A DNA stretch of 64,000 bases from assembly GCA_932294295.1 (NCBI GenBank), contig OW028580.1, positions 6,424,874 to 6,488,873 of the forward strand. Reading direction: 5' to 3'. The position numbers were made by a program, and so were the translations under genes. Under the pieces are notes generated by a model. The model searched no databases. It saw only the letters and a program-made list of their open reading frames with translations, and had not been told where the DNA came from. Source of the stretch: Alitta virens. Lineage: Eukaryota > Annelida > Polychaeta > Phyllodocida > Nereididae. Below are positions 34,140 through 45,876 of the stretch, one piece after another (positions within the stretch are counted from its first letter, which is position 1; the number at the start of each line of letters is the position of its first letter).

Positions 34140-34345
34140 TTCAGTGGACTAATTCTTCCCAGAAGGAAGTATGCCCTCTCTTGATAACTCTTGCAATAAA
34201 TCAAGACTGGCCCCAGCGCTGAAGTGATTAATTTCTTTAGGAGTCAGTCCCCTGCTTGACTACAATCAATGGCCATTGGTCAAGGGACTTTCTCAGAATC
34301 AATAAATAATCAAAGTGCTTCATCAAGCATGCCTTGGTGTCCAGG
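34140..34345. promoter_or_regulatory. Candidate conserved non-coding island
   Basis: Complex sequence with AATCAATAAATAATCAAAG (two homeodomain-like cores and a TCF/LEF-type ATCAAAG), GATTAATT and CAATGG cores. Motif evidence only. Confidence 0.2.
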
Positions 34346-34616
34346 TTTTAGTCCAGAACCGGTGCTTGGAGTCTATGTCGATGATTTGTGAAGTGTGATG
34401 CTGGTTCGAGACTTAGGACTATTTCTATTGAAAGTAATCAGGCAAAAACTGAGAATTTGGAATTTTAAAATTGTGCATACTGTGTTTGAATTTGGGCACA
34501 TTCAACACAGAGCTTAAAGTGATTCAAATTGCGCATATTTGATACAAAGAATTTAGAATACAGCAGCATAGCTAGAGAAATATATGTTTCTCTTATTTCT
34601 CTAACTTTATCTATTA

Positions 34617-34856
34617 CATATATATATATGCTTTTATTGACACAGTAATATCATACAAGATACATTTGTCAAAAATAACAGATAAAAACGTGTACTAAGT
34701 CTACTTCTACTGACTATTTCTATATTCAATATATATATACATGGTATAAAAGTTAAAGGTATACATTATCAATGGATTATCTATACATCCATGGTCCCAG
34801 TTGCTGAACAATAGCACGGTAATATGAGCATTAAGTTTCGTTTACATACATTTGTT

Positions 34857-34860
<4 letters not shown>
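34617..34860 (-). mobile_element. LINE-B 3' UTR remnant
   Basis: Minus strand ends TGTATGATATTACTGTGTCA, then ATAAAAGC and (TA)n at 34617-34630. It matches the 3' ends at 9641 and 11542. No coding left; upstream limit uncertain. Confidence 0.55.

Positions 34861-34892
<32 letters not shown>
34860..34892. repeat. (TA)n
   Basis: Dinucleotide run of about 30 bp. Confidence 0.9.
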
Positions 34893-34893
<1 letters not shown>

Positions 34894-36225
34894 CATATAT
34901 CACATGTATACAGTAACCCTAAATACATATATTACTGCAGTTAATACTGTTCATTATCACAATGTTAATTTAAGTACAACATTTGAATTAGGAGTATATA
35001 GAACAGCAATGTACTTGGACTAACCCAGTAAAGGCATGATTGATACCCATGCTAAAATGGTTTCAATATTGAGTAGGTCTTAATACCCAGTTTATTAATT
35101 AGAGGTAAAATGGGGTGCAAGATTTAAAAGCCTTTGTAGGAGAACACTTATCAGTGGGGTAGTGTTTCGGTGTAAATTCATTGTGTATTTTACATGGAAG
35201 ATATGCATACACATTTTCTATTCCACCTTATGGATCTGCAAGAATATGGCTAAATTGCTTAAAATGAAGCTGTTATTGAATATTATATATTATAGAACTG
35301 TTATAGAATCACATCTGTCAATTGTAATTAAATATTTAAGGTAAAACAAATCATATAGATTTATAGCATTTTGTATCAATTAAATCCGAATGCGTGGTGC
35401 TCCCCATCCCACCTTTATAAGCTACTTGCAAGTCAACATAATGTGAATTTCCAACCTTTTTTTAAAGCTGAATAAGATGTCATTTTCTCAGTTGCATTTA
35501 AAACTCTTGAATTTGGAATCTGAGCATTTTTTCGTACTGTGGTGTTTGAATTTGGGCTGATTCAACGCCGAGCTTAAAATGCTGAATATGAATTATACAT
35601 GATAGCCGAAGCAAATGCTTTTGAGATGTTTCAGCACCACTTCTCTATGTTGTATCAATATTTAATGTGAGTACACACAGTTGCTGAAGCTCACCATAGC
35701 TAAGCCTGAAAATGTGTGCCTTTTAAATTTATACCCATGCAACCAAATGTTCCCTTTGCACACAAAACAAACAATTTGTGTAGATGTTTGAGGATAGCTT
35801 TATTCAAAAGTCTCTATTCAAAACAGAATTTAATTTACTAAATGGAATTGTGAATATACTTTGTACTTTAAGCATGTCTTAAACGAGCACAGTTGAAAGC
35901 ATATGTGGCTTAATTATACTTTATTCTATAAATAAATTGGTGTTCTATCTTAGGAATTTGTGAAATAGATTTCATTTTCATTCACAGTAATGCAAGCTAT
36001 TAATCATAGAAATATTAGATCTTAGGAAAAATATTTTGTTGCATTTGCTACCATTTTAATTTTGTCCAGTAAAAATTAATTGTTTTTTTTTTTCATAAAG
36101 TATGCATTCAGAATGGAACCTTATTGTAATGTTATCTTAATCAATAGTCATAGTACATAAAATCAAAATGTACCAGAAATGAAATGTCTCATATGGGAAG
36201 CAGTTCAGATATATTTAAAGTCTTA
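34893..36225. other. AT-rich intron-like stretch
   Basis: No repeat family, exon or RNA recognised. Confidence 0.4.
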
Positions 36226-36462
36226 GAGCAACTGTGTGGCCTAGTGGTGAAGGCAGTTCTGCCGAAGATCCCAGGTTCGATTTCCAGCCCGGGCACTCTT
36301 CATGAGCTACATCTCAGCTGGATATTGGTGCAATGGTGCATGCATGGATGATAATTTGTGTCTAGTATCCTATCTGGAGCAAGTAAAAGTCATGTACAAC
36401 ATGCTGTGCACTCCAAACCTAATCTCATCATAACTTCTGTCTCTGGTTTCAGGCTAGCTGAA
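36226..36462 (+). mobile_element. SINE-2 copy 6 with intact tRNA-like head
   Basis: A box TGTGGCCTAGTGGTGAAGGC and B box GGTTCGATTTCC, followed by GCCCGGGCACTCTTCATGAG. The body is partly deleted (the TGCCTTGTACTC segment is lost). This copy best shows that SINE-2 is tRNA-derived. Confidence 0.88.
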
Positions 36463-36473
36463 CCACAGACGAG

Positions 36474-36628
36474 TACATGGCCAATTGTGCCACATGCGTT
36501 TTCCATGCATTTGGATTAATGTATGGAAAACGCATGGTTTTTGCATCATTACAGGACACCAGCACACATGCATTTTCCATGCGTTTATCCTTCTCATGAA
36601 AAACGCACGTGGCACATTTGGCCATGTA
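36474..36628. mobile_element. Foldback MITE copy 2
   Basis: TACATGGCCAATTGTGCCAC at the left and GTGGCACATTTGGCCATGTA at the right pair as inverted ends, with paired CGTTTTCCATG blocks inside. Confidence 0.9.
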
Positions 36629-37065
36629 GCATCGAGCCAATAAGACAAAAGACTGTTATATCGTCATAGTCTAAAACACGACGCTAGCCACAATTTGGTG
36701 AGCACTTGTATTCTGCGCTGTTTCTCCTCGTCATAAAATTGCTGCCCTGCCACTAGGAGCGCTGCAGTCGAGGAGAAAGACAACGAGACAATGGTGGATT
36801 GTTGCAGTAAGAACAATGCCTTGTTCATGCACACTTCTCATCAACTATACTCTGGGTTGCCACGGCTGTGCCAAATTTTACGAGCCTGTCAATTTTGTCA
36901 ATGGTTTTACCTTGCAAGTAGCAGCGACCTTGCTGTCTCTCTCCGCCAGCCATACTTGCCAATTACCAAAGACATTCATCATGGTGTAAGCTGTATTGGC
37001 CATCTACAATTTTGGAAAAGGCTTATGATTTGGAATTGAGAGGTTATAATGGTTTGTTGTTGTTA

Positions 37066-37368
<303 letters not shown>

Positions 37369-37428
37369 CTAACTTAGATTATCTCGAAATGACATGGAAT
37401 ACTATGTTGAGTCTAGTTTCATTAAATA

Positions 37429-37490
37429 CAAAACCTTGCTATTTAGACACGTTTGCACTTTGCAGAAATATTTCGTAATAGCGAGGTTGT
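37429..37490. mobile_element. Tigger-like palindromic module
   Basis: AAACCTTGCTATTTAGACAC and TTTCGTAATAGCGAGGTTG are inverted arms. Confidence 0.5.
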
Positions 37491-37779
37491 CTATATTGTA
37501 GACCTACAATACAGCTTAATCTTTTAACTCAATGATTTAATGGTGAAGTTGTCTTAATACTGGAGTGATTATAACATAGATCTTGTAAATTTACCAGACA
37601 GGAATAATATTACGCTTAGATCACAAGATATCTAACATAGAAAAAGCGTTTATATCATAAGGAAAAATGAGTGCACAATTTGCTTAAAGAACAAGAATCT
37701 ATAGGAGACTTTGGATAAGCCAATATATATCATATGACAGTGTGGTTGTTAAGAATTTAATTAAATGACTTCGTTGCGT

Positions 37780-38075
37780 GTTAGGCTGTTATTTATGACA
37801 TTGATTAATCGTTGGGCTCATTTAAAGAAGCACAGGGGGTATATGAGCTACTATTATGGATGATTAGGTAATCAGGCCCCTCAGACAACGTCCCCTTAAT
37901 GAGAACGCAACGTCGGGGCCAAAACGTCGCGTGATAACGTCGTAGGAGACGTGGCCACTTGCGTCAGTTGCGACTTTCGTGAGTCGGGAAAATAAGAGAA
38001 TTAAGTAGGCTAATTAGATAGACTGTGCTGCCCTCTATCTGTTAAGGAGATGGATTAGAATGTATGATTCAATTA
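37780..38075. promoter_or_regulatory. Candidate conserved non-coding island
   Basis: GATTAATCG, GATTAGGTAATCAGG, CCCTTAATGAG, GCTAATTAGA and several ACGTCG/AACGTC words in unusual CpG-rich DNA (37890-37990). Motif and composition evidence only. Confidence 0.22.
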
Positions 38076-38520
38076 GGAGATGAGCGAAAATTGAGAGAAT
38101 CTAAGCTTTGGAAACACGGAACTGTAACAAAATAACATATTCATAATAATTTTCTAAACAATATTTGTTAATCCAAATATGTACAAATATAAATATCTAG
38201 AAATATAATTCATTTAAACTAGTTTTAAGGCAACTTATATGGTCTTAATAGGGAGGTTGGCCTACTTTAAGGACAATGTAATTACGCAAACTTTTATAAA
38301 AAATATCAATCAAATTTATCATTTATATAGTTCATAATTTCCCTGTCGTTAAAGTGGGATTGTCTTCATTGCGATATACAGCTTTTGGGCCAAATACAAG
38401 ATCTAAAATGTGGCTGTTTTTATAGTTCAATGGACTTGATATAGAGGGTGTTCTTAAGCTGAGGTCTGACTGTAATGATGGATTGAAGTATGGTTGCAAA
38501 TGCTTATAAAAATAGCCAAT

Positions 38521-39040
38521 CAATGTGACATTATCAATATCTTTCAGTCTGGTTGTCAAGTTCATTGATGTATAGTTTATGAAGCATGATATATCAGATG
38601 AAATATTAAAAGATGCCATTAAAAAAACTGTAAAAATAAGTGTGAGATAAGTTATCAATTTTCACCGGTAAAAAGTGTTTTCTGCCAGTCATATTTATCA
38701 TGTATAATAATCATTAACCTCTGTCAATGCCAAATGGAGATCGCTGATTGGCTGAGAGCTGATGGATATATTTCTGTATTCAATGTGACATTATCAATAT
38801 CTTTCAGTCTGGTTGTCAAGTTCATTGATGTATAGTTTATGAAGCATGATATATCAGATGAAATATTAAAAGATGCCATTAAAAAAACTGTAAAAATAAG
38901 TGTGAGATAAGTTATCAATTTTCACCGGTAAAAAGTGTTTTCTGCCAGTCATATTTATCATGTATAATAATCATTAACCTCTGTCAATGCCAAATGGAGA
39001 TCGCTGATTGGCTGAGAGCTGATGGATATATTTCTGTATT
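38521..39040. repeat. Perfect 260-bp tandem duplication
   Basis: 38521-38780 and 38781-39040 are identical base for base by direct comparison. The unit starts CAATGTGACATTATCAATAT and ends GATGGATATATTTCTGTATT. A minus-strand frame beginning MITYLTLIFTVFLMASFNIS is duplicated with it but is not recognisable as a gene. Confidence 0.98.
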
Positions 39041-39484
39041 CACAAAATGGCCAGTTAAGCCACGCCCTCTCCCACGGATATTTTCTGTATTCAAAATGAC
39101 CGCAGCGCTGCTAGCTTGAAGGTCTTTCAAGGATCAGACTTGGCTTCAATTTGTTCGCAAATATCTCCACAAGGGATGGGAGTAGAATCACAAACTTGTT
39201 GTTGAAATTTTCCCAACGAAATTGGAATTCTCCTGATGTGTATATCATATCTTTATGACAGCCACGGACTGAGAAAATTAAGTGAAATATGACAACTTCG
39301 TGGAATAAATTCCTGTATTCTCAAAATAAACATGTGGTAACTTATAGTACAGACCAATTTGGCCACTAAAAGACAGAAGACACAAAAATACTTTGGCCTT
39401 AGAAGGAAACTTGCCTTACAAGTGAAGTTCTGAGGTTGCTTTAAGAAAAGACTCTAGTGCAGAAATGTGTTGAAGATTCTGTAG

Positions 39485-39735
39485 CTAAATCTTGTTATAG
39501 CTTCATTAATATTTTGTGACCAACTTTTTATAAGTTTATGAATATTCTGTGATTAAAATTTTTTTTTATGAAGATTTTGTGACAAATTTCTAGAAAAAAT
39601 TTACAGAATGTTTTGTGACTATTTAAAAAAAAAAAATTGATAATGATTATGTAACTAATTTTTAATAATTTGCTGATTGGAGATTCCGTGACTAATTTTG
39701 ATAATTTGATGAAGATTTTGTGACATATTTCTAAT
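39485..39735. repeat. Degenerate tandem repeat (GATTTTGTGACTAATTTTTA-like)
   Basis: ATTTTGTGAC, ATTCTGTGAT, GATTTTGTGAC, GTTTTGTGAC, GATTCCGTGAC and GATTTTGTGAC recur every 40-50 bases. Highly diverged, AT-rich. Confidence 0.7.
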
Positions 39736-39766
39736 GATTTTTATTTTTATCTCTTTCAGGTGAGTT
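39731..39766 (+). promoter_or_regulatory. Recursive splice site (acceptor abutting donor)
   Basis: TTATCTCTTTCAG|GTGAGTT places a strong pyrimidine tract and CAG directly against a consensus GTGAGT donor (junction 39759/39760). A branch-point-like CTAAT lies about 25 nt upstream. This zero-length-exon layout matches recursive (ratcheting) splice sites known from long introns. Same strand as the exon at 12124. A chance match is possible. Confidence 0.5.
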
Positions 39767-39769
39767 AAT

Positions 39770-41115
39770 TTTCAAGGTTAACTGTTGTGATATATCCTTT
39801 GGAAGGTATATGCATTGTCTACTGAAAGGTAAAATATTTCAATATACACAAAATATACAGCCTCCTGCAGAAGCCTCTACATCCCTAATTAAAGACTGTG
39901 AAGAAGTCTTGTGATAGTAACTCCTCTTAGTATGAAATAACATAGTAAACTTATGAAAAGCTAAAAATAAACAATTTCAATATCTAAGTTGATTTTAAGG
40001 GCGACATAAGTTCGAGTTACTGATGAAAATGTGACAGATTAAATTAGACTAGATATTTTGGGTCTATTTACTTTTGTGGGATAATAAGTGTACAAATGAG
40101 GCATATTAGACCTATATACAGTTAGTTTTCATAAAATACGGTCGACTCTAGCTGTCTGTAGCAACCTGTACCTGGCTGTGGTCTAAACACGCTAAAGCCA
40201 GCTGCTTCTGTCCACTTCTATAGCTAATAATCAGCTTAGATCTATCACCAGATAAATATAAACCTTGGTAAATGGAAGAAATTAATCTAATATATCATAA
40301 ACATGTACTTTTAGATCTGGTTTTGAGTAGCCAGCTATGACAGCTTTGTCTAGATTCAAGTTGACGGGCCGTTTTTAATTAAACTAACTGTAGGTCACAA
40401 TAATTAATGAAATTCAGCTTAAAATCTATGGGAGACTACAAACTTGTGTTTTTTTTTGCTATATTATGGAAATATAATATTAAGTATTTTTGGACACTAC
40501 CGCACTCTGCGGTATCAAACTACAATGGTTATGAGGTTAGGCCTATAACTCATATCTATCTGTATCTCATGAGAATTTGATGGAATATCCTTTTTGCTAT
40601 AATAACATCGGTGATTGAGGGTAAAATCGAAGGTTGCACCATTTCTATTATTAAGAGACGTTCTCTATTGGTGCAGTGTTGGGTCCAGTTTCCCAATGCA
40701 GTAGTTTCGGTCCCAACAAAGTCAGGTCCTGAGCCTTACATTTTGATCCGGAGATCCAAACTCAGCCAGCTGGATCCTTAATCACTCACCAGAGGCCAGT
40801 CTCGCATAATCTCGCTCTCTCCGATAATCCCGTGCGATCCCATAATGCCCCTCGTCCTTCCAAGATGGCGCTTGTGACGCTGTAAACAGTCCTGAAGTCC
40901 GTCAGAGTGTCAGGATGATGCCCTCTCTTCATGTAATTATTCCAGACATTTTTGTCGATGTGGACTTTATTCCAGACATTTTTGCCAGTGTGGAGTTTAT
41001 TCAAGACATTTTTGATGTCAATGTGGACATTTTTAGGCAGACTGATTAGTTTAGATTTGGGAGGAATTTTTTGCCTTTCTTTGAATTTGTACTCCCTTTT
41101 TTTTTCTTTTGTTAG
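39770..41115. other. Mixed stretch
   Basis: A GC-richer patch at 40795-40920 contains CCAAGATGGCGC (YY1-like). On the minus strand an open frame there ends near a donor-like CTG|GTGAGTG (40793-40786). The peptide is not recognised, so no exon is called. A 13-bp motif TTATTC(C/A)AGACATTTTTG recurs near 40945, 40968 and 40997. Confidence 0.35.
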
Positions 41116-41117
41116 CA

Positions 41118-41305
41118 TTGGGTGTCTTAGCTGGGGCGAGGAGACACGTAAAAGACACCTACATATTCTACACGCTATGGGGTAAATGTGGGACATGGCG
41201 TGGACTCCAAGCCTTATCATCTCATCATTATGTCTTCCTCTGGCAGCTGGTCATGTGACCTGGCTATGCTTCACGCCATAGCATTGGGACATCGACTTTG
41301 GCATA
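41118..41305 (+). mobile_element. SINE-2 copy 7, 5'-truncated
   Basis: GGGGTAAATGTGGGACATGG, GTGGACTCCAAGCCTTATCA, CTCATCATTATGTCTTCC, GCAGCTGGTCATGTGACC. Confidence 0.82.
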
Positions 41306-41749
41306 CAGTGTATATATATAAAATAGTCTTTTCTACTTCTATTCATTTCCTGGAATGTACTAAGGAATAATAAGGAATATAATATGTACATATTCTGCTA
41401 ATCTAAATATCAAAGAAGAAAACGAACATTTATATGTTTTGTATAAGTCATTGTGTGGGCCGAATGAATGAAAAGCCACAGCAAATCAGGTGATCAGAGA
41501 AAACCGCAAGGGCTTTAAATACACTGGGAACCGACAATGGCAATTCTTTGGGTCGGATCACTCAAAAGAGGCTTCTTGATGGAAAACCCTAAATAGCTGG
41601 AATGACATTCACTTTTGACCGCAATACTCCGTTTGGGTGCCACATCAAAGTCAGCCGGCAATGGAGTCAGAAAAGTCTGAAGAAAAAGACCGAGGAAGAA
41701 TAGGGAAAAGGCAGACTAGGGGTAGAATTGACATTCGGCCAAATATGGT

Positions 41750-41763
41750 GGGGGGGGGGGGGG
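41750..41763. repeat. G homopolymer
   Basis: Run of 14 G on the plus strand, able to form a G-quadruplex. Confidence 0.9.
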
Positions 41764-41824
41764 TAGGCCCCTGAACTCTTTGTGCGGGCAAAAGATCAAA
41801 AGTCTCCAAAACAGTCTTTGAGAC

Positions 41825-42130
41825 TTTCCAATATGGCGGCCTGAGACATTGTGGGACACCCTTCATGATGGCCGCGGTCACGTGACTACTAGAGGGGTCA
41901 AACAAGGCCACCATTGTGGTTCTGCGGTGTTCTTGTGGTTCACGGTGGTTCATAAGGGTTCCTTGTGGTTCTTTTAAGCCATTTCATGATTTCTAGAGCA
42001 GTGTAAAAGCCACCATCGCGGCCCAACGACTCCCAAGAGTGACTGACTGACTGGCAGACAGGGGGCGTGGTGGTCTCTGACGTCAGCATGTCACGTGGGT
42101 ATTACGTCACACGTCCTTGATGCTCAGTTC
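41825..42130. promoter_or_regulatory. Promoter-like motif cluster
   Basis: ATATGGCGGC, ATGATGGCCGCGG (YY1-like), GTCACGTGAC at 41877-41886 (perfect MITF/TFE-type CLEAR palindrome), TGACGTCA at 42078, then GTCACGTGGG and TTACGTCACACG to 42115. G+C-rich relative to flanks. No downstream ORF identified. Confidence 0.35.
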
Positions 42131-42351
42131 ATCTGAGGTCAGCAGGCTGTCTGACTAAAGAAAGAAAGATAGGAAAAAAAATAAAAAGATGAAGAGATCG
42201 AGGTTCGCCAAATCTAGGTTATTGAAAGGGGTTTGGGGTTTTTTGAGACATTATATAAGACCTCCCTGATAAGTCCACTTTCATGATATTTAAGAAGAGT
42301 TTACCTGATTAGTTTTTAACAATTAATATAACTATGGTTACAAAAATCTTG

Positions 42352-42462
42352 TACTAATACTACTTCTACTACTACTACTACTACTACTGCTAATACTACT
42401 ACTGCTACTTCTACTGTAACTACTACTGCTACTACTACTACTTCTACTACTACTACTACTAA

Positions 42463-42495
<33 letters not shown>

Positions 42496-42553
42496 TACTA
42501 CTACTACTACTACTGATAATACTACTACTTCTACTACTTCTGCTACTACTACT
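42352..42553. repeat. (ACT)n trinucleotide array
   Basis: About 200 bp of TAC triplets with GCT, TTC and AAT variants. Apparent poly-Val frame on the minus strand is a by-product. Confidence 0.97.
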
Positions 42554-43500
42554 TTTAAATTACTTTTGGCCAAAACTATGATAAGAATATGATTTACTAA
42601 CTACCCTCTGTGTCAATTGTCAATATAATTTATACCAGTTAGCTTTTTCTTAGGGTATATTAATACCATAATCATATATAAATAATTCCTTTGAGCAAGA
42701 TCCTCTATGCATGTTCTTACTGATTACTTATACAGCATCTGTTTGCCAAGGCAAAGCTGAAGACTGCTATCTGGCATCCGTATGTGAGGCCACAGCGATA
42801 AAAGTTTTTTAGGAATATGTAGCCATGACAAAGAAGGGATCTATGCATGTTGACATATTCCATATTTAGCATCAAAGGATATACTGTTTCATTCTATTCT
42901 TAGGAGAGTGTGCTTCAGATATTAATATCACACAAAAGATGTTTTTAAGTGTAATATTCTTTGAGATATTTATGGAATGGATCCGTTGCATATAATGTCA
43001 TTATATAGCGTTATTGTCGGAGCTTCTGTTGTATTTCTGAGTATTACTGTAGCTTTTTTTAGGTGAACAAATAATAAATCAATATATTAGTAAAATACTT
43101 TAATAATGATTATATAAAAATAAAAGTTTTATTTATCACTCTGTTTCATTGAATTAGTGGTTATATTGCTAATCATTCTCCAGTTTATATTTAGAGGTCA
43201 GTTTTTCCTAATATAATATTCATCGATGCGTCATAATCCTTAAATGGCTACGAAACCCTTAAATAATTTACGCATGAGTAAGTGCAATTAAATAATAATA
43301 GCTTCGATCTCTGTAAAGCCATATTCCTGCACTTGAATGTCAGAGGTCACCAAGGTGTAATATAATGATTAAAATATTACAAATGTTATAATGTGTTGCA
43401 TTGAATCAATAATGACCAGTTTGTAACATAGATCAAAGTATGAGATATCTCAGCATATGGCAAAAACTCAAGCTTGGACCTCTATTATGTAGGGACTTCT
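42554..43500. other. AT-rich stretch
   Basis: Nothing recognised. Confidence 0.4.
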
Positions 43501-43501
43501 C

Positions 43502-43681
43502 TATCTATCTATCTATATGTCTGTCTATCTATCTTTCTATCTGTCTTGCTATCTATCTATATCTATCTGTCTACCTATCTATCTGTCTATCTATCTTTCG
43601 ATCTATCTATCTACCTATCTATCTATCTATCTACCTATCTATCTATCTATCTACCTATCTACCTATCAATCTACCTATCTT

Positions 43682-43717
<36 letters not shown>

Positions 43718-43738
43718 CCTATCTACCTATCTATCTAC

Positions 43739-43788
<50 letters not shown>

Positions 43789-43790
43789 GC
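43502..43790. repeat. (TATC/TACC)n microsatellite
   Basis: About 290 bp; TACC, TGTC and TTTC variants occur in blocks. Confidence 0.97.
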
Positions 43791-43924
43791 AACGACACCT
43801 AAAATAAGTATAATTGACCAAATGTCATAGTCTATAATATTTAAACGACTCCTGAATCAATTTAGACCATAAACCTTTAATTTAGTAGACAAACTTACTA
43901 ACTTCCAAAAAGAGGAAAGATATA

Positions 43925-43972
43925 TCCAGACAGCCAGCTAGACAGCTAGACAGACAGATTGACTGACTGACT
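43925..43972. repeat. Short AGACAGC/GACTGA array
   Basis: CAGACAGCCAGCTAGACAGC leading to three GACT/GACTGA units. Confidence 0.8.
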
Positions 43973-44454
43973 TCCTAGTTACCCCAGTTGATCTCAACTC
44001 CAGTCCCAGTGTTCCAGCGATCACACCCCATAGTAATGTCATCCCTCGGGTCTCATGATACAACTATCTCAGATGAAAATAGCAGCTGCACCACATCGTA
44101 GCTCTGTTTTCAGAGATGTGGCAAAAATAGTCTCCCTTCTGAGGCTTCTGCCCATTTATTCCATCAGAATGGCGAAATATAGCGATTTCGCGTGGCCCTA
44201 GCGTACTGGAAAATGAGCTATTTTGGTTGTGATATGGAGCAGTTCAATAAGAAGTATGATACATGTCTAAATGTAGTGTTTGCTTATGAAGAAGCTAGTA
44301 GAATGACATCGTGGAATATGAATTTGATATTCTCTTAGTTATAAGAAGCTTTTTTCGACAGTATAATATTATGTACATATAGTACCCTACGAACATTAGA
44401 GCTCCCATCCTGAAGATAAACTTAACTTTAAGTTTACTTTAGGTTTATCCCAAT

Positions 44455-44639
44455 TATACAACCAATCCTCTGTTAAGCAGGCACTCAAGGGAGATAACTT
44501 TGGCCGCTTAAGACAGATCGCCTTTTATTGGAGGGGTAAAAATGCGAATTCAGTCTGGGGTAGTTTGAATATGTAGTGGCCGTTTAGAGCAGGTGGCTGC
44601 TCTATGTAGGTGATCGTTATATGGCAGGTTTGACTGTAC
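44455..44639. mobile_element. Tc1/pogo-type MITE
   Basis: The right end in reverse reads TACAGTCAAACCTGCCATAT, then AACGATCACC, a typical pogo/Tigger-like terminus. The left end (AACCAATCCTCTGTTAAGC) is more diverged. Related in style to, but distinct from, the ATTAAGACCAC module. Confidence 0.5.
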
Positions 44640-44654
44640 CAATATTACATTACA

Positions 44655-44695
44655 CAAACAGACAGACAGACAGCTAGACAGACAGACATACAGTT
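44655..44695. repeat. (CAGA)n
   Basis: CAGA tetramer run with CTAGA interruption. Confidence 0.9.
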
Positions 44696-44867
44696 ACATA
44701 AAACATTGCATCATTTCATTCAACTGTTGGCAACAGCCTATAGTGCCATAAGATATGGCACTAGCATAGGCACCCCCTGTACATGTTTTAACATTTCTAA
44801 TTCTTTGATATCTAACCGCCAAGGCATTGGTATTTTAACAGAACTAAATAGTAGAGCTCTCATATAA

Positions 44868-44936
44868 GTGCCCTTGAGGGGGATTTGAACCCTTCAAAGA
44901 AGCTGCCATTACCTCAACCACTGGACCAAAGAAATA
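44868..44936 (-). mobile_element. SINE-2 tRNA-like head fragment
   Basis: Minus strand: GGTCCAGTGGTTGAGG (A-box region), GGGTTCAAATCCCCC (B box), then AAGGGCACTT, which matches the SINE-2 head/body junction. The body is missing. Confidence 0.6.
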
Positions 44937-45193
44937 CTTAGATATATTGCTGCCCTAATATAGCAACCTATCCTTTGTTTTTGAACCAATATTGTCTGAT
45001 ACGCTTCAGCGCATCTTCTATAGCAGCATCCTAAATGATTCAGTGCCATCTCTTAAAGAATCCTTGGGTTCTCAGCCCTTGCAAATTTGTCAATGACAAC
45101 CAGGGATGGCCCACTAAGATTCCATCAACTTTGCCATTATTCACTCGCTACAGAGTCCGTCGTCTTGGAGACGTTTCTTTATTGATGGATCTG

Positions 45194-45223
45194 TGACGTC
45201 ACTGTGACGTCATTGTGACATCA
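45194..45223. promoter_or_regulatory. Three CRE-type sites at 11-bp spacing
   Basis: TGACGTCA at 45194 and 45205 and TGACATCA at 45216 are each offset by 11 bases, about one helical turn, so all face the same side of the helix. A fourth CRE-like half (ACGAAACGTCA) follows. Strong candidate CREB/ATF or bZIP element. Confidence 0.5.
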
Positions 45224-45851
45224 TCACGAAACGTCAGCATTCTAGAGCGCAGAGAGACACACAGAAGGCAAGATGGGTTTGAGACATCGATTGTAAAATT
45301 TTCCATTTTTTGCAGATTCTGAGATTTTCTCACGTAAAGAATGAGGGAAGTTTTATCATTAAAGACAGCTGGTTCAGATACCAAGGAATAAGACAATTTA
45401 TGTGAAAAAAATATTTACTGTTCCTTCTTGTCACGAAATGTAGATAGGCCAATATATACCAGGCTTAGCACAGTGTTTCAGTTTTGACTTTTGAAAGATT
45501 GTAGGAATATATTTACAATTGTTTTAGTAAAAACCTTCTTTGTACCAAGTTGTATTCCAAGTATTTTAGAAACCACCTCATTATTCTAAAACCATGGCTG
45601 ATGTCTGAAGTAAACTTACTGACCGTAACATATATAAATTTTCAAGGTCACTACAACAAAGATATATGTAAAGTCATATATATCATAATATATCCTATCA
45701 TATCATATAATGTCTGTCAGCAGTTTTCAATCACAGTAGGCATGTAGTGGTCTGGCTTCAAAAATAAAAATTCATAAAACAGCAGCAGGAGCTAATTTTA
45801 CCCACTCTCGTTTGTCACACCAATTAGGAAACCAAGTCACGCACAAAGTTG

Positions 45852-45859
45852 TGACGTCA
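45852..45859. promoter_or_regulatory. CRE palindrome upstream of a candidate first exon
   Basis: TGACGTCA 18 bases before the ATG at 45877. This is close for a promoter CRE and implies a very short 5' UTR or a start site further upstream. Confidence 0.3.
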
Positions 45860-45876
45860 TCAAAAATTGAGCAAAC

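Noticed and set aside
38332..38918. Duplicated minus-strand frame starting MITYLTLIFTVFLMASF
   Set aside because: Looks like a signal peptide, but the codon content is AT-driven and the frame runs into a Tigger-like right end (GTTCTTAAGCTGAGGTCTGA). No splice sites, and the duplication explains its recurrence.
40786..41220. 144-codon minus-strand frame ending near a GTGAGT donor
   Set aside because: Overlaps a SINE-2 copy at its start and a short tandem motif; the unique part is unrecognised, so an exon cannot be supported.
42316..42573. Poly-Val minus-strand frame
   Set aside because: Product of the ACT trinucleotide array.
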